A DNA stretch of 7,274 bases from positions 1-7,274 of the forward strand of contig WJLO01000099.1 in assembly GCA_014728425.1 (NCBI GenBank), in the 5' to 3' direction. Both the position numbers and the translations under genes were made by a program. The number at the start of each line of letters is the position of its first letter. The first letter of the stretch is position 1. Shown here piece after piece: positions 1 to 4,120 of this stretch. Below the pieces are notes generated by a model. It did no database searches and was not told the DNA's origin. It saw nothing but the letters and a program-made list of their open reading frames with translations. Origin of the DNA: Minisyncoccota bacterium (GTDB lineage Bacteria > Patescibacteriota > Microgenomatia > UBA1400 > PJMF01).

Positions 1-64
1 CAGCAGTAGCTATTAAAATCTCAATTAAACTAGAGCCTTGTTGGTTAGCCTTAATCATGAGCAT
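1..64 (-). CDS. PilV/GspI-like minor prepilin, N-terminal fragment cut by window edge
   Basis: Only the first 19-21 codons are inside the window. From the ATG at 56-58 the protein reads MIKANQQGSSLIEILIATA, a short class III (prepilin) leader with one Lys, a Gly at the cleavage point, then a hydrophobic helix with Glu at mature position +5. The in-frame ATG at 62-64 would add two residues (ML); neither start has a convincing Shine-Dalgarno site, so the choice is open. The usual Phe at +1 is Ser here. The SLIE-(I/V)-LIA run is what I associate with the PilV/GspI branch, and the position right after a GspH/FimT-like gene fits the H-I-J-K order of minor pilin genes; both are inferences from a very short fragment. 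It would be processed by the PilD encoded upstream and act as a low-abundance pilus subunit. The gap after the preceding stop is 22 nt. Confidence 0.8.
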   Translation of the reverse strand, partial: MLMIKANQQGSSLIEILIATA

Positions 65-86
65 CTTTACTTACTAACATTTTAAC

Positions 87-617
87 TTACTCTTCGCCTA
101 CCTCTACAATTTCACCAATCTCACCACCTTGAGAAACAGTAAACTGATAACTAATAGTGCCAGCTTGATTACTAACAATCACTGATCGAGTTGCTAAAGT
201 TTGCCAACTGCCTTCAGATAACTGCCCCAAACCACCCTGCAAGACCCTAAAACCAACCCCTAAGTTGTTGGCTACTAAATCTTCATCCCAGTTATATTCT
301 GGCGAGCGAGTAATTTCAGTTAAACTGCCTCCGTTATTACAAACTGCTTTTAAACAAAGCTTGTTAGCAGCAGAACAAGCACCATCACCAACATTTACAG
401 TGTAAGCCACTAACTGGTCACAGCCAGCAGGCACATCACCGCTCTGAGCCTTACTTTGAGCCAACTGTAAATAGGTTTCTAACTCTTTAGTAGCCTGCAA
501 AACCGTTTGTTTCTCATTGAAATTAAGATAGCTAGCCAAACCCATACCCACCATCACTAACATAATAGTCACTGCCACTAATAACTCAATTAAAGAAAAA
601 CCATAAACTTTAGCCAT
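87..617 (-). CDS. GspH/FimT-like minor prepilin, 176 aa
   Basis: This is a type IV prepilin. The six-residue leader MAKVYG ends in the cleavage Gly, followed by FSLIELL with Glu at +5 and a hydrophobic helix to about residue 30. The helix continues amphipathically (about 35-60) with LQLAQSKAQSG, resembling the 'LRLAR-eA' segment of FimT/GspH pseudopilins; the rest is a predicted beta-rich globular head. The C-terminal ISYQFTVSQGGEIGE also fits that family. Length is normal for minor pilins. Four cysteines (66, 81, 88, 93) are clustered in the head and could form two disulfides. The ATG at 615-617 is the only plausible start: upstream in-frame codons include no ATG, GTG or TTG before a stop. 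No Shine-Dalgarno site precedes it, but TATACT lies exactly 6 nt before the ATG. It would be processed by PilD and sit at the membrane or in the pilus tip. The family call is by pattern only. Confidence 0.85.
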   Translation of the reverse strand: MAKVYGFSLIELLVAVTIMLVMVGMGLASYLNFNEKQTVLQATKELETYLQLAQSKAQSGDVPAGCDQLVAYTVNVGDGACSAANKLCLKAVCNNGGSLTEITRSPEYNWDEDLVANNLGVGFRVLQGGLGQLSEGSWQTLATRSVIVSNQAGTISYQFTVSQGGEIGEIVEVGEE

Positions 618-623
618 GAGTTT

Positions 624-629
624 AGTATA
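624..629 (-). promoter_or_regulatory. TATACT -10-like box, 6 nt before the start of the 176-aa prepilin
   Basis: The hexamer TATACT matches the sigma-70 -10 consensus at five of six positions and is followed by six bases (AAACTC) and then the ATG. Transcription would then begin at or next to the A of ATG, giving a leaderless mRNA, which would explain the missing Shine-Dalgarno site. No good -35 element is seen 16-18 nt upstream. The same box at the same distance precedes pilD. Function is inferred. Confidence 0.35.
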
Positions 630-661
630 GAGAGTAATTTTGCCAGGATAAAGAGCAACTT

Positions 662-1036
662 TTAAGGATTAGTAACTGTATAAGCATCAGCATCTGGCTC
701 AGTATAAGCAGTTAAAGTAAAAGTGGTGCCATTAGAACTATATTCATAAACATAATCACCACTATTTTTAGGATCCTGAGGTACTGGAGAAGCCAAATAA
801 CCATTGCTTACTAAAGTATTGGCCACATTAGTGTAATTACTGCTATTAGGATAACTACCTTCATCTGATCTATACAACACCAAAGCTTGGCGAACGCTTT
901 CTAGATCTGCCTTTCTTTTACCATTGCGGCTGGTCTGGCCAGCTTTAACATAACTAACCATACCAATAGCTGTAATCACCACAATAATCGTAGCCACTAC
1001 CAATAACTCAATTAGAGAAAAACCAGTTTTTTTCAT
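662..1036 (-). CDS. GspG-like prepilin, 124 aa
   Basis: This is a small type IV prepilin. Leader MKKTG, then mature FSLIELL with Glu at +5 and a hydrophobic helix to about residue 30. The amphipathic helix carries KRKADLESVRQALVLYRSDEGSYP (about 40-63), typical of GspG-type pseudopilins, followed by PVPQDPK (84-90) and a terminal Y-x-Y ... TFTLTAYTEPD strand pattern, matching the 'P-x-DP' loop and last strands of that family. Unlike the other complete prepilins here it has no cysteine. Its ATG overlaps the TGA of the preceding gene by four bases (ATGA), so translation is probably coupled; no Shine-Dalgarno site is present. A stem-loop lies about 11 nt before the start, inside the upstream reading frame. 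It is most similar in plan to the 149-aa prepilin just upstream, suggesting an old duplication. Its role as minor pilin rather than secretion pseudopilin is inferred from the pilT-containing cluster. Confidence 0.88.
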   Translation of the reverse strand: MKKTGFSLIELLVVATIIVVITAIGMVSYVKAGQTSRNGKRKADLESVRQALVLYRSDEGSYPNSSNYTNVANTLVSNGYLASPVPQDPKNSGDYVYEYSSNGTTFTLTAYTEPDADAYTVTNP

Positions 1037-1482
1037 TGTAAATTATGCACACAAAAATGTGTGTCTCCAGCATCAGGTAAACAAGGATCTTTATTAGCAC
1101 AACTAGAACAACCGCCACAGTTTCCTGTACTAGCCTCTAACTCTGCTGCCACACAATAGCTTTCTCCAGTATTCCAATAACGACACTCATAAATACTGTT
1201 AGGGCTTTTAGGATCTTGAGGAATAGGCTCTAAAATTCCAGTAATATCACCACTGCATTCACTATCACCACCACCATGATCAAAATACTCACCATTAGCA
1301 GCATAATATTGTTCTTGTGCATCCTGTAAAGCTTTAAGATCTGATTGTCTGGTGGCATCCCGAGCCTTTTTTTGAGCAGTAATATAAGCAGCAGATCCTA
1401 AAGTCACTAAAATACCAATAATAAAAATCACTACTAACAACTCTAAAAGTGAAAAGCCTGCACTGGCTCGAAGTTTTGGCAT
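1033..1482 (-). CDS. GspG-like prepilin with cysteine-rich C-terminus, 149 aa
   Basis: This is a type IV prepilin. Leader MPKLRASAG (two basic residues), then mature FSLLELL with Glu at +5 and a hydrophobic helix to about residue 33. The segment ITAQKKARDATRQSDLKALQDAQEQYYAANGEY (roughly 34-66) is the canonical GspG-type helix. EPIPQDPK (85-92) and Y-x-C-R-Y ... YCVAAELE (99-116) match the family's P-x-DP loop and terminal strands. After the point where such proteins normally end there is an extra tail of about 33 residues holding five of the eight cysteines (122, 125, 128, 134, 144), with a CxxCxxC core. Cysteines 76, 100 and 110 lie in the head. The ATG at 1480-1482 lacks a Shine-Dalgarno site and follows the preceding stop by 43 nt. 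The stop overlaps the next start (ATGA). Likely a minor pilin matured by PilD; the tail may form disulfides or bind metal. Confidence 0.88.
   Translation of the reverse strand: MPKLRASAGFSLLELLVVIFIIGILVTLGSAAYITAQKKARDATRQSDLKALQDAQEQYYAANGEYFDHGGGDSECSGDITGILEPIPQDPKSPNSIYECRYWNTGESYCVAAELEASTGNCGGCSSCANKDPCLPDAGDTHFCVHNLQ
1047..1064 (-). promoter_or_regulatory. Stem-loop just upstream of the coupled start of the 124-aa prepilin
   Basis: On the coding strand ACACACA is followed by a four-T loop and TGTGTGC: six Watson-Crick pairs plus a closing G-U. It lies in the last codons of the 149-aa gene and ends about 10 nt before the next ATG, which overlaps the TGA. No U-tract follows, so it is not an intrinsic terminator. 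A role in translational coupling or pausing is possible but unproven. Confidence 0.35.
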
Positions 1483-1525
1483 AATTAGATTAATTACACA
1501 ACCTAAGCTACTAGCAAACTATTTT

Positions 1526-2542
1526 TTAATTGCTAACTTGCACCTTGATCTTAGAAATCTCACTATTAGCACTTGAGACTCCTTTAAGATCAGTAGCTTT
1601 AATTTGAGCAGTATAACTACAACTGCCACTGCTACAAGTATAGACATGATTAGCACTACCTTGCAAGGTGCTAAAGGTCTCTACTTGGCCGTCGCCAAAG
1701 CTTAAACTAACCTCTAAAGGCAGATCTTCTGGCGTGATATTTTCTTGTTTAATCAAGGCCTGTAGCAACAACATGGTTTTAAACAAAAGATTATCATTTT
1801 CCTCAGTTAGCCGACCAGCAAAAGCGTCCTGTTGAGTGCTGCTTAAAGTATAAGAAAAACTTAGCTGCTCACCAGATCGAATATTGACAATGCGAGTTTT
1901 AGGATCTACAAATGGTTGGCTAGCAAAAGAAAGCACTAATGGTCGATCTAAGCATTGTTCAAAACAAGTTTTGTCACAATCATTCACTCCAGTAATTTGT
2001 TTACCCATCCCTTGCATAAAATCACTATTACAACACTGATAACCCATACCAACACAACTGGTAAAAGGCTGCACTCCCAGATCACCTTCAGTATGAGTGA
2101 GACTGGAATAAACTTGAGCCTGATCAAGCCAAACTGCTCCTTCACGCCCAGCAATTTCTAACCGAATTCCACTTAAATCCTCACCCCAAACAATGCCACC
2201 CTGACCTGCTGCTTTACTAACCATTGGTGGCAAGCTCTCGGTCTTAACTACAATTGGATCTAAACTAAATTGATTACACAATACCTCGATTAAATAATCT
2301 TGATTATTAGTAAAACGCAACTGAGTAGTAGTAGCTGACTCTTGATTAACTGCTACTGTGCCTCGCCGCACACACTCAGTGGTGTATTCACCCTTAAGTT
2401 GAATCTGCCGTAACAGCCGCACATCGCTTTTAACCTTTTCTACAGCTATAAACAACAAAGCCTCACGCATACTTAAAACTACAATAACAATTAACACAGT
2501 AAGTAAAATAATGCTGGTGGTTAAAAACTTTAAAATCCTCAT
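1526..2542 (-). CDS. Membrane-anchored cysteine-rich protein with PKD-like C-terminal domain, 338 aa
   Basis: I do not recognise a named family. One N-terminal membrane segment (about residues 8-24) with basic residues before it predicts a signal anchor with the rest outside the cytoplasm. There is no lipobox and no prepilin cleavage motif, so it is not a pilin. Residues 40-150 look like a mixed alpha/beta head with no motif I can name. A cysteine-dense stretch follows (163, 170, 171, 189, 193, 197). Residues about 205-336 resemble a PKD/Ig-like domain: strand-rich start, then VSLSFGDGQ (278-286) and HVYTC ... YTAQIKATD (299-318). The PKD-like part appears to be interrupted at about 236-275 by a helical, charged segment. 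Ten cysteines in total suggest disulfides. Its ATG overlaps the pilD stop (ATGA), with a modest AGGG 8 nt upstream. Located between the peptidase and minor prepilins, it probably serves the pilus, for example as a cell-envelope anchor, pore substitute or tip-associated adhesin; that is inference. Confidence 0.85.
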   Translation of the reverse strand: MRILKFLTTSIILLTVLIVIVVLSMREALLFIAVEKVKSDVRLLRQIQLKGEYTTECVRRGTVAVNQESATTTQLRFTNNQDYLIEVLCNQFSLDPIVVKTESLPPMVSKAAGQGGIVWGEDLSGIRLEIAGREGAVWLDQAQVYSSLTHTEGDLGVQPFTSCVGMGYQCCNSDFMQGMGKQITGVNDCDKTCFEQCLDRPLVLSFASQPFVDPKTRIVNIRSGEQLSFSYTLSSTQQDAFAGRLTEENDNLLFKTMLLLQALIKQENITPEDLPLEVSLSFGDGQVETFSTLQGSANHVYTCSSGSCSYTAQIKATDLKGVSSANSEISKIKVQVSN

Positions 2543-3357
2543 TTAAAAAACCCTAAATATCCATGCCAGATAACTTCTCCCCAAATCAATGCTAAAACCG
2601 TACCCAAGACTAAAAACGGACCAAAAGCAATTACCTGGCCAAATTTTTTTCGTTTTAAACTAATTAAGATTATGCCGGTTATTGCGCCAATAAAAAAGGC
2701 CAAGAAAACCCCAACCAAAATCTTTGGCCAGCCTAGCAACAAGCCTAAAGGAAAAACCAACTTAACATCACCCAGGCCAAAACCCTTGCCTTTGGTAATT
2801 AGCCATAACAAGGCAAAACCAATGGTAATAATAATGCTACTGATCACTGCTAACTGCAAATCCCGAAGCTGCATCACGCCCATCATGGTTAAGCTCACTC
2901 GGTAAAGGAGAGTAATCATTAACAAAGCCCCTGCTGCTAGATCGGGAATAATTAAATAGCGCAGATCTGCAACAAAAATAATGAGCAGTAAAATACCTAC
3001 TAACAACCAAAACAAAGGTTGTAAAGTTTGAAAAGGATGCTGAGTTAAACGAAAAAACCAAAAACCACCCCAATACCACCACACAAACAAAGCTCCAGTA
3101 AGAAACTCTACCACTGGATGAATAAAGCCAATAGTTTGTTGACAGTGTCGACACTTACCTTTTAAGAAAAAAAACGATAGTAGGGGAATGTTGTCATACC
3201 AAGCGATTTTTTGCTGACAAAACTCACATTTAGAGCGACCTTTGATCCAAGACTGTTCTTGAACAGTGCGGTAAATCACCACATTTAAAAAACTGCCTAT
3301 TATTGCTCCTAAAACAAACAAACAAATCGTCACCAGCCAAAACGGAAGGGCTAACAT
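2539..3357 (-). CDS. pilD: Type IV prepilin peptidase / leader peptidase PilD, 272 aa
   Basis: PilD is a polytopic membrane aspartic protease that removes the leader from prepilins after the conserved Gly and, in many species, N-methylates the new N-terminus. The N-terminal domain has the family signature GSFLNVVIYR (21-30) and the cytoplasmic zinc site of two CxxC pairs (C44/C47 and C69/C72), with HPVVE after it. The A24 protease domain has both catalytic aspartates: D131 in ADLRYLIIPD and D197 in GLGDVKL. Several hydrophobic segments span the rest, and total length is normal. All substrates needed are encoded around it: the prepilin just upstream and four downstream. The ATG at 3355-3357 is the first in-frame start. 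It has no Shine-Dalgarno site at normal distance: an AAGGAG lies 21 nt upstream, and a TATACT -10-like box lies 6 nt upstream. The stop overlaps the next start. Confidence 0.97.
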   Translation of the reverse strand: MLALPFWLVTICLFVLGAIIGSFLNVVIYRTVQEQSWIKGRSKCEFCQQKIAWYDNIPLLSFFFLKGKCRHCQQTIGFIHPVVEFLTGALFVWWYWGGFWFFRLTQHPFQTLQPLFWLLVGILLLIIFVADLRYLIIPDLAAGALLMITLLYRVSLTMMGVMQLRDLQLAVISSIIITIGFALLWLITKGKGFGLGDVKLVFPLGLLLGWPKILVGVFLAFFIGAITGIILISLKRKKFGQVIAFGPFLVLGTVLALIWGEVIWHGYLGFFK

Positions 3358-3363
3358 AATAAT

Positions 3364-3369
3364 AGTATA
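3364..3369 (-). promoter_or_regulatory. TATACT -10-like box, 6 nt before pilD ATG
   Basis: TATACT (five of six bases of the -10 consensus) is followed by ATTATT and then the pilD ATG, the same box and distance as at the 176-aa prepilin gene. It could drive a leaderless pilD transcript separate from the pilA message. No clear -35 hexamer is found at the usual distance. This is a motif-level prediction only. Confidence 0.35.
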
Positions 3370-3378
3370 ACCTAAAAA

Positions 3379-3384
3379 CTCCTT
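3379..3384 (-). promoter_or_regulatory. Orphan Shine-Dalgarno-like AAGGAG in the pilA-pilD gap
   Basis: A perfect AAGGAG sits 21 nt before the pilD ATG, too far for ordinary initiation. No ATG, GTG or TTG lies at a suitable distance after it in any frame. It may be chance in a T- and A-rich gap, or a ribosome standby site. Confidence 0.3.
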
Positions 3385-3418
3385 AAAAAAATCCTGATCT
3401 TCACTTAAGCGTTTAGTT

Positions 3419-3436
3419 GCAACCTAAGTTAGTTGC
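3419..3436 (-). other. Weak stem-loop just after the pilA stop
   Basis: On the coding strand GCAACT and GGTTGC pair (five Watson-Crick pairs plus one G-U) around a six-base loop, beginning 3 nt after the pilA TAA at 3440-3442. No T-tract follows directly; the nearest run of seven T is about 20 nt further on. It might protect the 3' end of a pilA message, but the stem is short. Confidence 0.25.
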
Positions 3437-3439
3437 TTG

Positions 3440-4051
3440 TTATGGTAGGCAGATATAAATATCAGCAGAGTCATCTCCATAGCCGCCGCAGACCGTATCT
3501 GCTATGTCAGATGCATCACTAGGCATGCCCGCTCCAGTAGCATCTTCACAACGATCTTCTGCTTCTTTTCTAAAAGCTTGCGATTGCGGCACATAACACA
3601 CATAAGTACTGCTGCCAGTAGTACCAGCATTATAAACATACAAAGTATTATAAGTGGTATCAGTAACTCGTTCTAAGAAACTGTCTTTTAGTTCTTGAGC
3701 GCCAGTACAACCAGCGTTGATCTCAGTTCCTAGCTTTTCAAAAATTGTACAAGTACCTCCAGAGTCGGTGATGTCTGTGTCAAACTCTTGCCAAGCAATA
3801 TCATCGTCAGGATCAGAAGCTCCAGTTTGCCAAGGATAATAACCATTAAATGCATAATAGCGATCAATTGCGCTCACAAGCTGCTCAGCATCAGAGCGAC
3901 TACCAGTATCTCGACCACGATTGATCTGCTCAATAGGATTGATGGCCGATAACACCGCTACTGCTAAGATACCTAAAATGGTAATTACAATTAAAAGCTC
4001 GATCATGGTAAAACCTGCTCGAGTTTTAAACTGGGTAAAAAATTGTTTCAT
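3440..4051 (-). CDS. pilA: Type IV prepilin, probable major pilin PilA, 203 aa
   Basis: This is the likely main fibre subunit. The leader MKQFFTQFKTRAG is basic and ends in the cleavage Gly; the mature chain begins FTMIELLIVITILGILAV with Glu at +5. After the transmembrane helix comes INPIEQINRGRDTGSRSDAEQLVSAIDRYYAFNGYYP in the amphipathic helix (about 38-73). The rest is an acidic globular head with six cysteines (101, 115, 152, 168, 188, 201), the last three residues from the end, reminiscent of the D-region disulfide of T4 pilins. The start at 4049-4051 is chosen over an in-frame GTG at 4097-4099 (16 residues longer) because AAGGAG lies 4 nt before the ATG and the leader is then of normal length. 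It directly follows pilC (51-nt gap) and has its own promoter-like and hairpin elements. Major-pilin status is inferred from position, the strong ribosome site and size. Confidence 0.93.
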   Translation of the reverse strand: MKQFFTQFKTRAGFTMIELLIVITILGILAVAVLSAINPIEQINRGRDTGSRSDAEQLVSAIDRYYAFNGYYPWQTGASDPDDDIAWQEFDTDITDSGGTCTIFEKLGTEINAGCTGAQELKDSFLERVTDTTYNTLYVYNAGTTGSSTYVCYVPQSQAFRKEAEDRCEDATGAGMPSDASDIADTVCGGYGDDSADIYICLP

Positions 4052-4055
4052 AACA

Positions 4056-4061
4056 CTCCTT
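4056..4061 (-). promoter_or_regulatory. Shine-Dalgarno site AAGGAG for pilA
   Basis: AAGGAG followed by TGTT and the ATG at 4049-4051. The spacing (4 nt) is short but the match is six bases, and it decides the start in favour of the 203-residue prepilin over the upstream GTG. Confidence 0.75.
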
Positions 4062-4062
4062 G

Positions 4063-4085
4063 TAATAGCAAAAAATTGCTTATTA
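4063..4085 (-). promoter_or_regulatory. Hairpin in the pilA 5' untranslated region
   Basis: On the coding strand TAAT-A-AGCAA, a four-T loop, then TTGCT-ATTA form nine pairs with one bulged A, ending 1 nt before AAGGAG. It is mostly A-U and has no trailing U-tract, so an attenuator is less likely than an mRNA-stability or ribosome-access element. If the promoter-like pair upstream is used, the transcript would begin at about the first base of this stem. Confidence 0.4.
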
Positions 4086-4090
4086 AGTTT

Positions 4091-4120
4091 ACTGTACACT
4101 ATTTAAAATTGACTAGTCAA
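4091..4120 (-). promoter_or_regulatory. Candidate internal promoter for pilA, overlapping a 12-bp palindrome
   Basis: TTGACT (five of six bases of the -35 consensus, 4115-4120) and TACAGT (four of six of the -10 consensus, 4091-4096) are 18 nt apart. The -35 lies within the last codons of pilC and is half of the perfect palindrome TTGACTAGTCAA (4109-4120), a possible operator. Predicted start of transcription is near 4084. Chance alone could produce a palindrome or a promoter-like pair in AT-rich DNA, so this is tentative. Confidence 0.35.

Noticed and set aside
51..80. Nine-codon ORF (ATG at 78-80) before the partial prepilin
   Set aside because: Overlaps the prepilin start in another frame and has no ribosome site; too short to support.
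1955..2161. 68-codon plus-strand ORF
   Set aside because: Antisense to the 338-aa gene, no ribosome site, no domain; a shadow of the real frame.
2672..2905. 77-codon plus-strand ORF
   Set aside because: Antisense to pilD with Lys/Pro-rich low-complexity content; shadow.
2837..3154. 105-codon minus-strand ORF in another frame of pilD
   Set aside because: Fully inside pilD, which has all catalytic motifs in the other frame; no ribosome site or motif.
3391..3439. Intrinsic terminator after pilA
   Set aside because: The stem-loop at 3419-3436 is only five to six pairs and the T-run lies about 20 nt downstream, so the two do not form a terminator.
4052..4099. Longer form of PilA starting at GTG 4097-4099 (219 residues)
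   Set aside because: The ATG at 4049-4051 has AAGGAG just upstream and gives a 13-residue leader of normal length; the longer form would bury that site and a hairpin inside coding sequence.
3921..4106. 61-codon plus-strand ORF across the pilA start
   Set aside because: Antisense to the prepilin signal helix and its leader region; no supporting signal.
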